Part shown: positions 22,571 to 34,161 of the stretch, in pieces
How the letters are laid out: each line of letters begins with the position of its first letter
How positions within the stretch are numbered: the first letter of the stretch is position 1
Notes under the pieces: model-generated
Told to the model about the DNA's origin: nothing
Databases searched by the model: none
The model's input: only the letters and a program-made list of their open reading frames with translations
Position numbers and translations under genes: made by a program
NCBI GenBank assembly: GCA_021399435.1
Contig: JAJTUP010000033.1
Location: 310,001 to 374,000 of the forward strand
Length of the DNA: 64,000 bases
Source: Diaporthe sp. PMI_573
Taxonomy: Eukaryota; Ascomycota; Sordariomycetes; Diaporthales; Diaporthaceae
Direction: 5' to 3'

Positions 22571-25219
22571 ATTTTTGTTGAAGCCTACGTGATGAAAAAC
22601 ACAACCCCAAAGCATTAGCCCAACGTACAGACCTGAGAATAGGCAAATAAACGTGAAGGTGATTAGGCAGATGTTGTGGAGGAAGGCGAAAATCCCAGTT
22701 TGGTGCCCCTCCAACAGCCCCTCTGCGATGGATTCGCTCGCTGTACCGCCCGCGAGAACGCCGATAGCCGTACCAAGGGCCTGTGAGAGGGGCATGGTGG
22801 TGTCTTGATCTTTTGAGTCGCAGAGGAAGGAAGAGCCTGGGGGGCGGCAGGTGCTGGGAAAGGACTTGGTCCCAGCGGGACAGGTTTGAAAAGTGTCAAA
22901 TGTAGGGAAAGAGTGAAGGAGGCGGCGCGATGCGAGGCAGGGTAGTGCAGGGCGAGGCAAGACAACCAGGTGGTGACTGACCGTTCACGGCCTTACAAGA
23001 CAGAGCCTCTAAACTTTACTCGAAGCAAGCCGTAGGTTCCGGCTCCCAATAAAACTGATATTGTCTCCCTTCTCCGTCTTGTTCGCTACTGATCGGCGAT
23101 GGAAGTAACAGCGGACCCTCGGGCAGCCCTAGGGGTTGGAGGAGGTGGTGGGTGGGCGACAGCGTCGTCGCCAGCTCGGTGCGGAGTTGCTCAGGTATCG
23201 TGGCCGTCTCGCCTGTCCAAGGACACAATCATCAGACACTGATTCTCAAGGGCAAAGCAGTCAAAAAGTCCCAAAGGTCCACCAGATGCGTTCGACGGGC
23301 CAGGCCTGCTGTAGGGCGAGGGCAATGGGCGAGGAAGCAAGCTTCCCCCCACCGTCTCCATACTGCCTCTACTCAGCGGCCGCCCCCGCGGCGGAGTCAT
23401 TACCCAGCGCAGCGAGGATAAGGACCTGGACCAACAATACTGCTGCCCCTCCCGCCATCGCCTCAGGTGATATATTGCCGTGTTGAACGCCCGGTGTGCA
23501 ACAGAGCAGGATAGAAGTCCACCCACCTTTGCTGGGGCTCAAGACGATGACTTGCGTCCAGGCAAGTCGACTGCGCGCTTGTCGGGGGGCCGGGGCCAAG
23601 CGACAATGACGACTGACAGAGTGTCGCGGGGAGAACAGAAGCAACAGGGGCGAACAAGCATGCGGGCAAAGAGTGCTGATGCAACAGAACCGAAGCAAAC
23701 GACTTGGGCAAGGCCGGTGCTCTATCCAACCTGAACCTGAGGTTGGACTTTGTGAGAAATACAGATTGCTGGATGCAGGATGCAGCACAAGGTGCCCAGG
23801 TGGTCAGTTGGGAATTGGGGGTGCTCTCCCTAAAACGCATAGCACACACTGGAATTCTTGATAATGGCACTGGCAGCTGATGAGCGAGCAGGGTTACCTA
23901 AGCTGTGGGAGGGGGGGGGTCAGCTCGCCTTGGTCTCGCAGTCTGGGCGGCGGCAGTCTGGCAGGTCTCTGGCAGTCAGGTCTAAAGTCATTGGTGGTCG
24001 GTCAACTCAACCGCTTGACGACTGCATGATTGATTTGAGGGGTTGTGGTGAACCCGTTCCGTACCACTCCTCCTTGCCCAATTTGCCCAGGTCAGCGGCC
24101 CGCCAGACCGTTACCCGTCAGGGCCCGTTCTCCTCTCTCTCATCGGCTCGCTGACCTCGCCTGGCCCATATTACCGGTCTGATCAAGCCAATCGGTCGAC
24201 GGCTCAATCAAGCATCGGCCAACTCGCACTCAGCTTCTTCTCTCCCAGAACAACGAGGTTCACTTCACTCCAGCGAGCTCATCGGTCCTCACTCACGTCG
24301 ACTCCCCCCGGAAATTTGACGTCCGTCTACCCAGGTCCTTCGGGTCGATATCGACAATAGTGCCTGCGACGGGTGCAACGATTACATATCAATGAACACA
24401 GCAGTCATCCATCGCCTTCTCAGCTCGTCATTTCGTGCTTTCGTCTGCTCGCAATGGCCTCCGGTCACGACAAGAGCGCTGGTCTCTTTGGTGGACGGAT
24501 TGGAACCTACCATGTGCAGGTGGTGAACAGGACGTACCGAAAGGCGCCTGTTAGGCCTTGACCTTGATCTTGTGCTGTGTCAGCTGGGCGAGAGAGTCCT
24601 GCCTAGCAGACCCCGCCCAACAACGGGGCCAGGCACTGACTGAACATGCAGCAAGGGTACCTCCGGCACATTGGCTTTTGGCCCGATGTGAGCTGCTTGG
24701 TGCTCTGCGCCGCGCTGCGCTGCCCTCTCGCTCAGCATTATTGGGTTTGGATTTTCCCACTCGTCCATCTTCCGCTCCGGTCCTGAACCACCTCACCTAC
24801 CAAATCTGCCTCTTTCTCCTCGTCCTGCTGCTTTGTCCAGCCCTTCCCCGTGGTCGACGGTCTTTGCTCCTCCCCACAGTCTTCTCTCAGTCATGGTTGT
24901 CTGCTTGCTCCAGCAGCCATCCTCCTTCGTTCCGTCCTTGCCTCCCTCGAACTAGATCTCGACGCCACTTCCGCCTCCCACGAAGCTCGACTTCACCTTT
25001 CTCCCCCCTCCCTGCTCGACAACTGCCTCCGTCCTTACTGTTCTTGCCAAGCTCCAGAACGGTCACTTTCCTCCCTCGACTCTCAATTCCCCATCCTTCC
25101 CTCTACACACAGCTGCCAGTCTTTCATTGGAGAGGCCGGTCCAGCTTTCTGCGCGTCGCACCATTTCCCTCCCGCTTCCCGCCTCCCGCCTCTCTCCCAC
25201 ACAGCCCTCGCGGCAAGCA
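22571..25219. other. Divergent intergenic region, leader of CTI6
   Basis: The region lies between the starts of two divergent genes. The right third (about 24780-25219) is strongly C/T-rich on the plus strand and reads as the 5' leader of CTI6. Frames in it are open but pyrimidine-driven. A G9 run is near 23910. No other gene is supported. Confidence 0.6.
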
Positions 25220-27385
25220 ATGGCAGGGAACTCTCCACCGAGACGGAGTTCACGTGCAAGAACAGTACAGTCACAATCGCAGTCGCAGGCGCAATCACAG
25301 CAGTCTTCTACATCCTCGAGTCTCTCCGGTCGCCCCGAGCGAAACACCAGATCGGTCAACAAGATCGGCTCCCCTCAGAAATCCACCCCCAGCCTCTCTG
25401 ACGAGCCACCCGACGAGTCTGTCGCGAGCACCGACGACTTGCCCACCAGGCGTCGTCGCACTCGTGCCCAAGGACAAGAAGAGGAACGCGACAAACCACT
25501 TCCACATCTTGACACCATCGAGATGGCCGGCGATCCAGACGAAATGCTCGAAGAGGACGACGGCGCCGTCCGCTGCGTCTGTGGCTTCGACGACTACCCC
25601 GGCCCGCCACCGGTGGATGATGACAAGAAGCATGGCCCCAAAGATTCAATTGACGTCGAGCCGCTGCTGCCATCCGACATTAACGATGACGTGGCGGGGC
25701 TGTTCGTGCAGTGCGATGTCTGTAACGTCTGGCAGCACGGTGCTTGCGTCGGAATTATGAGTGAGGACACGACACCTGATGAGTACTATTGTGAGGAGTG
25801 TAGGAAAGACCTTCACAAAGTACACATAGCCAGCAATGGGTAAGCTCTGTCCCTTTCTCCCAGCCTCTCGCACTGTCGTGTACGACGACGCTCTAGTGTC
25901 AACATCGCACAGTCACCTTAATTCCAGGTGCCCCAGTGTTAATGTTGTATGATCACTGTGCTGCTTTCAGCGACACTAACCTCGTGGCTCTCAGACAACG
26001 CTATTCGCATTACTTTCCCATCCTTCCTAACCACCGAAAGTCAACCACGCGGTCACGATCTCCGAAAGACAAAGACAGCAAAGAGAGGGAAACCAGAAGC
26101 GGTCGGCAGTCGTCCATCACTCAGGCATCCAAGAGGAGGTCTACCATGAACAGCAGGGACGCGGCTTACGACGAGGAAGAGCAGCTTCGTCTCGCCATTG
26201 AGGCTAGCAAGGAGGTCGTTGGCCAAGACAGTGCCATTGAAAGTGCCAGTGGTAGCAGGAGGTCCAAACGTGGCCGCGACGACAGCGAAGAGTACGTTGC
26301 TTCTCGCTTGATAATGCATTGACCGACTGACAAGATGCGTTTGCAGGAAACAAGACAATGGCAAGAGGCAACGGACAAAGTCCAAGTCCCCCTCGCCAGC
26401 CGAAGACAACAACGAGCAGCCAGATACCCTCGACGATTCCGAAGAAGCTTTGACTAACAGAAGTGGATCGAAGAAGTCCCGTAACCCTGTGACTCGCAAC
26501 CAGGGCCAGCACAAGGAGAAGGAGCGGGAGGAACGTGAGCGCCAAAGGGCTGAGGCAGCGAAAAAACGTAGCGGTCGAGCAGAACGCCGGCGAGCTGATG
26601 GTAGCACACCCGCATCTACGATTCTTGTGAAGGGGCTGGAGGCTCAAGTGGATACAGATTCAGACCCCTCGGAGGAATTGCCATTGGCAACTCGGACGTT
26701 AGCCAGCCGGTCGGCAGGCGAGAAGCCGACGACGACGGCCACAGCGACAGCAATGGCCACTGGCGCGACTGAGAGCAAGGTGGAGACGACGTTCACAATC
26801 GAGGCACCACCCTCGTCACAGCCAACACCTGATACCCCCCCGACACATACACCCGCCCAAAGCTCATCGAAGCCCAAACGAGCTCAAAACAAGAAAGGCA
26901 AGGGGAGGAATCAATATACCAAGGATCGAGACATGCGCGAGGAGACTTCTCCGGCGCGGTCTCAGTCAAGAGATGTACAGGGACACGACACTGGACACGC
27001 ACATCATTCCAAATCGGGCGAGGTCTCACACAAGCCACACTCGCGGGCCAAGGGCGGATTTAACAGCAAGGTGTCGATGACTGACATGAAGCGGAAGGCA
27101 AGCGCAATGCTAGACTACATATCTAGAACGCAGATCGAGATGGCCGGAGAGGCGACGCCGCCGAACACCCACAGTCCCAAGCCTGCCGAAGGCGTGGGTC
27201 CACAGCTCGCCGGGGGAGCTGCTCTACCGGGACAGAAAATGGCGTCGGAGGTCGCTAATGGCGAATCGGGCTCCAGCTCTCGCCCGACAGGAGAGCAGAA
27301 AGACTTCAAGGAGCTTTCGTCCATGGAGATGATGGCGCGTCTGTCGACCGAATTGATCAAATGGCAGCAGGAGTTCGCCTCCTGA
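25220..27385 (+). CDS. CTI6: PHD-finger protein Cti6, Rpd3L histone deacetylase subunit
   Basis: Three exons (25220-25839, 25995-26291, 26347-27385) join in frame through introns of 155 and 55 bp and give 651 residues. The PHD finger spans about residues 117-202: VRCVCGFDDYPGPPP, an acidic insert, then GLFVQCDVCNVWQHGACVGI and YYCEECRKD, the Cys4-His-Cys3 pattern of Cti6. The C-terminal block MKRKASAMLDYISRTQIEMA is the other conserved Cti6 segment. The middle is basic and disordered. In yeast, Cti6 binds methylated histone H3 within the Rpd3L deacetylase complex and links it to repressors. That role is inferred here from the finger and the tail. The start was set at the ATG of MAGNSPPRRSS; an in-frame ATG at 25127 lies in pyrimidine-rich leader. 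Confidence 0.9.
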
Positions 27386-28626
27386 GCTCGGTGGTGTCCG
27401 GTTTCTACTTGGTTTGTGAAGTGGTTAATGGTTTCGTTCTCGTTACCACGGATGAGGGTCGCATTTTGGACTGCAGCTCAGTGGCGTCTGTTGGGATGCG
27501 GTGGAGGGGGTATTGATATATGAACTATTGCATGATGCCGGCGTTCACACCCGAAGGCTTTCCGCTGCAGCCCTTCTCAGTTTATAGCAAGACGTGTCCA
27601 TGCGTCTAAAGCCCTGTATATACCACCAAGGAGTGAGATGATGGAGACTGCGATGTTCTATGGCAGGATGAACGCTGATACCCAGGGGGTGAGAGGATGA
27701 GATTCGGGTGGATACGATTCGATGCCGAGTTGTGCTGGGCAGATGGAATCAAGCAGCCCATTTTTTGAAGGCTTATAGTCGCAGTCATTCTGGCAGTGTC
27801 CCTCAAATCTCATCATTGCGAGGGGGAATCATTGCAGGCCCCAGCAATCATGAACTTCCTTGTGACACTGATCAACGAGCCCCTCTTGGGGGTTAACCCT
27901 TGATTAGAAAATCTAGTCATCTTACCTCCAGTGGGTTAAGATCTTGTGTGATAACCTTCACTTGGAGTAGGCTACAGAGAAGTCACTCCGCAAGAAAACC
28001 TCTTGCTTATATTATAATCTGGAAGTTGGTTTTTGCCGAGGCTGGACCTTCTCCATCCTTCCACACTCTTGAGGGAGCAAGCTAAGGCTGCTACGGCATG
28101 ACATGGTCTAATAGGAGATTGGACCGCGGAACTTGGGGCAAACCCACTTCAAGAGCACCTCTTAATCTTCAATGAGCTCGGTGGGTATTTCAGTTTCATA
28201 CAAATAAGTCCGGGCACCTGTAAGCTTGCAGCACAGCACTCAGGAAGGCAGATCGAATAGTCAAGCCAGCTCAGCAAGAAGCAGTCTTTTGCCGCTTTTC
28301 CGCCCCAGACGGTGCTGCTGCCCTTCTCGTTTGTGCCGTCCAAGCGAATTTCGGCCCAAATTTCGACCCCCTTCAACACCATGTTTCGCTTTCTTGAAAG
28401 TTTTCCCCTGTCCCGCTTTCCATCCACGGCATTCTGACCGATCAGCTTGGGCTTTGTTCAGCCTGCAGTGGTCCGAGCCCTCGCCCATGCCCATAAGCTC
28501 ACTGTATCTCGCCCCTGTGAACCAGCTGTTCTGGAGGCAGCGGATCCGTCCCGGTCCCTGTTGTATGTATACCTGTGAAAGTTGATCGTGTTAAGATTTC
28601 TCCGTCGGACCCTTGTCGGTCTTTGG
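27386..28626. other. Convergent intergenic region with an AT-richer patch
   Basis: This lies between the stop codons of CTI6 and the MYND gene. From about 27870 to 28110 the composition becomes AT-richer than the surroundings, possibly old repeat debris. At 28192-28206 a 15-base word is identical to part of the introner-like element in the oxygenase gene. No gene is supported. Confidence 0.5.
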
Positions 28627-30102
28627 TCAGTAACTCCTCAACTTCTGCTGGTAAGCCTTGACAAGCGACTCCTTGGTAGCCTCGAAGCGGGCATCGGGTA
28701 GTCTGTGGAAGAGCTCCTCCAATCCTCCATCGACGAGTGTGAGGCCCAAGCAGCCCTTTGCAACACTCAGAAGCGCACCCATGACCACCTTACTTTCCTT
28801 CATCCCGCAGATGGGGTCCTGCATGCTATATCCGTCAATTGTCTCTTTGCCCTTGATGAAATGGATCCTATTGTGTTCATATGCGTCCCAGGGAGCCAAG
28901 ATTTCTTGCCACCCGTTCTGGGAGCCTGTGGGGTCGAAGGCGAATCTCAACCCGGAGGGCAGGGTCAGTCGGAAGACCAGGTGGAAAGACGTGGCAGGAA
29001 ATTCGAACTGTCATCGGGATAGGGGGGGGAAAGACGGTCTTGTGGGCATTCTTGGGCTGGACGCGGACGGCCTCCACAAGCGGATGAAGAAGTGAAGTTT
29101 GAATTAGCGATATGACACGAGAAGGTGCCGAAAATGAGGTTCCTTACGACGCATGAGCGACCAGAACAGCAACTTCCCCTCCTGAATAACAGTCTCGCAA
29201 GTTCCTGCCAATACGCACGCCAGCCTGTGCTCCTCCGACTCGAACAGGTGTCGTAGGAACGACTGAAGTGGTCGGCGCAGATGCGCACGCCGATCCAGGG
29301 CATCGATCTTCGACTCCATGAGACCGTTCTCTTCGGTGACGGACGCAATGCTCCCTCCATGTGTGATCTTCAGGTTTTCAAACCAGAGCTCAGTGAAGAC
29401 TGTCGCGGCGCGTCGCATGGCGCGGGCTTCGTTGCAAGCAGGTTTGTGAATCTTCCAGTGGGCTGTCACGCAGCCACGATCGCAATAGAAAGTCGCAAAG
29501 ACTACCTTGCCAGACTTCACAATGCGGCATCCGGAGCACCAACTCGTGGCTTGCGTGTTGTCGCAGTTGGCGCAAGAGCCCCGCGTTCTTCCCGATGATG
29601 GTAAGAAGTCATGGGACCGGACATCGGCGGAACCTGTGGTTTTGATCGATGCTGGATCCTGCAGTGGAGAGGTCTCGTCCTTTGAGCCGTGGAGGCGCCA
29701 GAGGTAGTACGCCAGAAGCTGGCCTTTCTCCGTTCTGTGCCCCGATACCTCCCCGTTGCGGCTGCTCTTCAGTGCGGTAAAAGCCATAGCATTTGTCAAA
29801 CAAGCCGTGACCAGTCTCGGCTCTTGCATTGCTGCTTTAGCAATATGGTTGAAGATGTAGGCAAAATCAGGGTCATTTGTTTCTCGACCGTGGTTCTGAT
29901 CAAACAGGCCGAGCCTCTCGAGGACAATTGCGACGCGCTCGTTGATGTGCTCATAGGTCTGTAGATCAGTGATGCCGTGGATCTCCTCAGGAGTCGGGAG
30001 CAGCTTGAAAAGGACCCCTGCTGGATCGTCTCCGTCACAGATGATTCCCAACAGGGCTTGCACCTCCAGTTCGGCGCTTGACAAGCCATCCACGATAGCC
30101 AC
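28627..30102 (-). pseudogene. MYND zinc-finger protein gene, possibly decaying or mis-assembled
   Basis: The frame from 30102 to about 29148 encodes a MYND finger (CANCDNTQATSWCSGC, then YCDRGC, then HWKIHKPAC) near residues 173-218 inside a helical protein. MYND proteins bind partner proteins through proline-rich peptides. Two faults appear. The frame has no ATG before residue 94: it begins at GTG and opens after a TGA near 30180. The C-terminal part (FAFDPTG, NGWQEILAPWDAYEHNRIHFI) lies in another frame. A GT-AG intron from 29147 to 28926 restores the frame (417 codons from 30102), but it removes sequence that itself looks coding. A missing first exon plus an odd intron, real decay or an indel near the C8 run at 29032 are all possible. 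Confidence 0.6.
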
Positions 30103-30722
30103 TTTGTGGGTCTCTTGATGCGCGGACTTTTCTGGAAGAAGCAGTTTGCGATATGAACGGGAGCGAATGAGACGTAGTCAAGCGAGCGGCACACCCGTAC
30201 AACGGGAAAGAATGTGCAGTGTCAACGTGACAAACCCGAGTGCACAAGACGGACCAAGAAGTCTGCTGGGCCCGAGTTCTTGAAAGGAGAAAGAAGCTGC
30301 TTTGAAGGACAGTAGGTCGCGAAAAGAGTCGCAGAGAGTGAAAAAGTGCGAGGGGCGCTCGAAGCCCGAAGCCGGGCGTGGTGCAATGGTTTCACTTGAA
30401 CTATGCTGTCAGAGGAAAGTGGATGCACCCACGCCTCTGCAGCATGGCTTTGGACCCTATATGCCTGACTGGATTCAACAGAAACAGGTAGCAGACCTCT
30501 GCAAGGAACGCCTCGACGCGGCAAAAGTCGACGCACGTAGATAGTGGGCGACAGTATGGTCTGAGAGAACTTGGGGGTTGCGGCCTGCAGCTGGGGCCTG
30601 CCCAACTCATTATGCGACGAAAACACAGAGCATTGTCGAGTGTAAGCTTGGAGAGATGCTTCGTGTGTGCTGTGGAGCAGGGTATCATTTCTCTCTCACT
30701 TTGTCCCACCGCCTAGTAGATC
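30103..30722. other. Intergenic gap between the MYND gene and MTG1
   Basis: This 620-base stretch on the 5' side of the MYND frame should hold its promoter and perhaps a missing first exon. No ATG that splices cleanly into the MYND frame was found. No other gene is seen. Confidence 0.5.
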
Positions 30723-31922
30723 CTACTTCTGGGCATGCTTCGCCATCGCCCTATCTCTTCTCGCCTCCTTCTCTCGCTTCCTCGCCTGGTTCATACTCAA
30801 CGGCGGCTCCAGGCTCAGTTTCTTCGCCGCCTCGAGACTGCTCCAGGAGACCTCGTCGAGGACGAACTGCCCCAGCATCCCGTTCCTCCACCTCCTGACC
30901 ACCCAGTCCGCAGCGCCCTCCAAGAACTCCTCGTCGCCCTTCGTTAGCTTCCCCGTACGCCTGGCCACGCCCCTCAGGAACTCGTGGACATCGTTTGTCG
31001 GCTCTTCGCAGAACTCGGCGTAGACCTTCCCGGTCGGGTCGAATCGGTTGAGGTGGAAGAGGAGGTAGTCGGCGACGGTAACCCACGAGATGAGCCCGTC
31101 CTTGACGCAGCCGGCGAGCGTGAGCTTGAGCATGGACTCGGCGTCGGGTACGTACGGGATGAACACCCCCGGCGTGTCCAGGACAAAGACGCCCTCCGAG
31201 TCGCCATCCCCGGCGATGATCCGCACCGGCGTGCCTAGCTTCCGCGTGACGCCCGGCTCGGAGCCCGTCTTGGCGACCCTGGAGGCGCCGCCTCGTGTTG
31301 GCTTGCCCTGTGACCGTAGGCGGTTGAGGAGTGACGACTTTCCCGCGTTAGGCATGCCGACCACTAGCGCTCGCAGGCCTGTGATGCTGTCGTCGTCCTG
31401 TGCTATGCGCTTGATTTCTTTCAGCAGCTCTTTGGTGCTCTTGTTCTCGTTGCCAGCACCGTGGAATAATACGGAGGTATTCCCTGCCCCATGTTGCTCG
31501 TGGAAGCTGGACAGTGTCTGGGCTATCCTGTTCCCCTCGACGCCCGGCACAAGGTCTTTGTGCGTATACACGATAACACGTGGGCGGGAGGGCTTGCCGC
31601 TGCCACCAGCCACGAAGCCCTTATCGCCGCCTCGGCCGAAGTTTGTGGAGTTGCCGCACATGAGTGAGGATTCCAAAAGAGGATTCCAGGAGGTCAGGGG
31701 GACCCGCATGTCCCGGCATTCGATGACTAGTCCGACGTTGGAGAGGGTTCGGCGCATACGCGACAGAGCGGCATGATGATGCCCGAGAAAGTATGAGCGA
31801 ACTATAGAAGAGGAGACTTCAAAGGTCTGCCGAGGGGTGAAAGGTGTTGCGGAAGCGAGGGCGGCCGATGAGAAGGCGGCCTTGGCTGCATTCGCAGCAG
31901 TTTCTGATAACACCGATGCCAT
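30723..31922 (-). CDS. MTG1: Mitochondrial GTPase 1 (ribosome assembly)
   Basis: This single-exon gene encodes 399 residues. The GTPase motifs occur in circularly permuted order, as in the YlqF/MTG1 family: the G4-like YTHKDL first, then the G1 P-loop GMPNAGKSSLLNRL, then G3 DTPGVFIP. The early motif GLVIECRDMRVPLTSWNPLLE is also typical. Mtg1 assists assembly of the large mitochondrial ribosomal subunit at the inner membrane. The Ala/Ser/Thr-rich N-terminus (MASVLSETAANAAKAAF) fits an import signal. The open frame extends 41 codons further upstream but begins without an ATG, so the ATG at 31922 is chosen. The gene is divergent from ETR1, with about 650 bases between the two starts. Confidence 0.92.
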   Translation of the reverse strand: MASVLSETAANAAKAAFSSAALASATPFTPRQTFEVSSSIVRSYFLGHHHAALSRMRRTLSNVGLVIECRDMRVPLTSWNPLLESSLMCGNSTNFGRGGDKGFVAGGSGKPSRPRVIVYTHKDLVPGVEGNRIAQTLSSFHEQHGAGNTSVLFHGAGNENKSTKELLKEIKRIAQDDDSITGLRALVVGMPNAGKSSLLNRLRSQGKPTRGGASRVAKTGSEPGVTRKLGTPVRIIAGDGDSEGVFVLDTPGVFIPYVPDAESMLKLTLAGCVKDGLISWVTVADYLLFHLNRFDPTGKVYAEFCEEPTNDVHEFLRGVARRTGKLTKGDEEFLEGAADWVVRRWRNGMLGQFVLDEVSWSSLEAAKKLSLEPPLSMNQARKREKEARRDRAMAKHAQK

Positions 31923-32399
31923 CTCATATGGGACGTTCACCGGCTCCTCTTGGTCAGGAAGATTACCCAATACCGTGTTCACCGAGGCATAATCCCACGC
32001 CCGACGGAGCAACTCGCGAGTTAGTCCTCGTCCAACGCCGGACAAGTGTTATCGCTGCCGCCAGTAGCAGTCTCCCCAAACCCAAACCGGTTCACCTGGT
32101 GAGTACAATGTCAAAAGATGAGACTGGTCAATTTTGGATGAGAGATATTGATCTCAGAATTGTCAAACAAGGTGACAGTGGTGTATTCTCAAGGCGTCGG
32201 TTCTATCAGTAAGTTTTTGCGACAGGGTTAGGACTAGCTCGACGTTGAAGCCCGGAGCAGGGGATAGCTTGGGCTCCTCGGGTACTTTGGTACTCCGGGC
32301 TTCGGCACCCACCGTCTGAGAGCTCCTTTGCACCGAATCGACGTCATTGCTGCCGACATCCAACGAGCCTCAACGGAGCTCCGCCTGCACGGGCTGCAA

Positions 32400-32413
32400 G
32401 GTACCTAGGTACC
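32400..32413. promoter_or_regulatory. GGTACCTAGGTACC perfect palindrome
   Basis: This is a perfect 14-bp palindrome about 165 bases upstream of the ETR1 start. It contains the TACCTAGGTA core found at three other intergenic sites. Confidence 0.5.
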
Positions 32414-32433
32414 CAGCTGAAGTAGTGTACCTG

Positions 32434-32452
32434 CCTACTGTGTAGGTACCTA
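32434..32452. promoter_or_regulatory. 19-bp hairpin motif, copy 1
   Basis: CCTACTGTGTAGGTACCTA contains CCTAC-TGT-GTAGG, a 5-bp stem with a 3-base loop. It is followed by TACCTA. An identical 19-mer lies at 43987-44005, upstream of the subtilisin gene. Confidence 0.5.
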
Positions 32453-32575
32453 GTGTAGTATCCAGGTAACCTACACCCAGCTACCCCAAGGCGCTCCCCT
32501 CGGGCCCCCCAATTCCCAACAACAGAGGAACCAGAGTTTATTCCTATCGCGAAACAGTCCCCTGAGAGCCTCACA

Positions 32576-33900
32576 ATGGCCACGATCAGACCGGCTCGTT
32601 GCCTGAACTCCACCTTCTTGCGCCCACGAGCCGCCGGCGCATGTAAGAGTAGCTCCCGATCACTCGGCGCCGCCTCCGTCCGTCACAAGTCCGGCCCGTA
32701 TGGCTACACACAAGCCAAGGCCCTCGTCTTCTCTAGACCGGGCGAGCCATCCGACGTGCTTCGGTACGCATGCCCGCGTCAACCGCTCAGTCACTCGGAG
32801 CACTTGCTGATTTCCCGGCCAGACTACACAACCACTCCATCTCGCCGCAGATCCCCTCCCAATCCGTCCTCGTCCGCACCCTCGCCGCCCCCGTGAATCC
32901 AGCAGATGTGAACACCGTCCAGGGCACCTATGGCGCCAAGCCGTCCTACGACACGTCAATCGGCACGTCCGAGCCGTCCTCCATCCCCGGCAACGAGGGC
33001 TGCCTCGAGGTGCTGTCCGTGGGCTCCGGCGTGACCGGCCTCCAGAAGGGCGACTGGTGCATCCCGGCGTCAAATGGCTTCGGCACGTGGCGCACGCACG
33101 CCCTCGTCGAGAACGCCGAGTCATCGCTTCTGAAGGTCGACAAGAGCGGGCTCGACCCCATCCAGGTGGCCACGGTGTCGGTGAACCCGTGCAGCGCGTA
33201 CCGCATGCTGCGGGATTACGTCGACCTCATCGGACAGTCCGTCAAGACCTTCCAGAGGGACCCCTCGGCCGCCGGCGGCGCGTGGTTCATCCAGAACGGC
33301 GCCAACAGCGGAGTCGGCCGCGCCGCCATCCAGCTGGGCCGCCTGTGGGGCCTGCGTAGCATCAACGTCATCCGCGAGCGCGAGGACCAGACCGCCACCG
33401 AGCAGCTGCGCCGCGAGCTGCTCGACCTGGGGGCCACCGCCGTCGTCACCGAGGCCGAGTTCCTGGACAGGGGGTTCACATCCCGCCTGCGGGACGAGTT
33501 CACCCGCGGCGGGAAGGACCCCGTCACCCTCGGCCTCAACTGCGTCGGCGGCAAGTCCGCCACCGCCATGGCCAAGTGCCTCAGCGAGAGCGGCACCCTC
33601 GTCACCTACGGCGCCATGTCCAAGCAGCCCGTCATGCTGCCCACCGGCCTGCTGATATTCAAGGACCTGCGGTTCCACGGCTTCTGGCTGAGCCGCTGGG
33701 CCAACGCCGACCGCGAGGGAAAGAAGAAAACCGTCGACGAGATACTGGGCCTGATCAGGGAGCGCAAGTTCAGGGACGCGCCCGTGCAGGAGGTCGAGTG
33801 GAACTGGCAGACCGAGGAAGCCACTCTCAGGGAGGCGGTCCAGGGCACGCTGCAGGGCTTCAGAGCCGGCAAGGGCGTGTTTGTGTTTGGTGACGCGTGA
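32576..33900 (+). CDS. ETR1: Mitochondrial trans-2-enoyl-ACP/CoA reductase
   Basis: Two exons (32576-32763 and 32823-33900) join across a 59-bp intron in phase 2 and give 421 residues. The N-terminus is Arg/Ser/Ala-rich without acids (MATIRPARCLNSTFLRPRAAG), as expected for mitochondrial import. The body is a zinc-free medium-chain reductase: AAPVNPADVNTVQGTYG carries the catalytic Tyr region, GNEGCLEVLSVGSGV follows, IQNGANSGVGRAAIQLG is the NADPH-binding Rossmann turn, and GKGVFVFGDA closes the fold. Etr1/MECR performs the last reduction in mitochondrial fatty acid synthesis (type II), which supplies lipoate and supports respiration. The assignment is strong. The gene is divergent from MTG1. 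Confidence 0.93.
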
Positions 33901-34161
33901 CAGCACACAACATGGTCTCCATGGCCTGACGAAGCATAAATCGCATTCTTTGCAATGGGTGACATAGGGGGCGGGCAGGTGCAATCACAAAAGGCCGGAC
34001 AGGCTGCACTTTGTTCTCGCTCAAGTGGGTATCAACGCGGCATAAAATTGTACATAGAAGTAGCATGATAACCCCGTGACCCATCGGCGCCGGTCCCAAA
34101 TTCGTTACACCAATGACTGTCTGATTCACGGGCGGCCTGCAACAGCTTGGGAATTTTCGCT

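Larger units (their letters stand above)
31923..32575. promoter_or_regulatory. Shared divergent promoter region MTG1/ETR1
   Basis: The region separates two head-to-head genes for mitochondrial proteins. It contains the 14-bp palindrome GGTACCTAGGTACC (32400-32413) and a hairpin-forming 19-mer (32434-32452) that recurs at 43987-44005. Co-regulation of the pair is inference. Confidence 0.5.

Noticed and set aside
33121..33984. 287-codon minus-strand frame
   Set aside because: Antisense shadow of ETR1, Gly/Ala/Leu/Asp-biased as expected from codon third-position bias.
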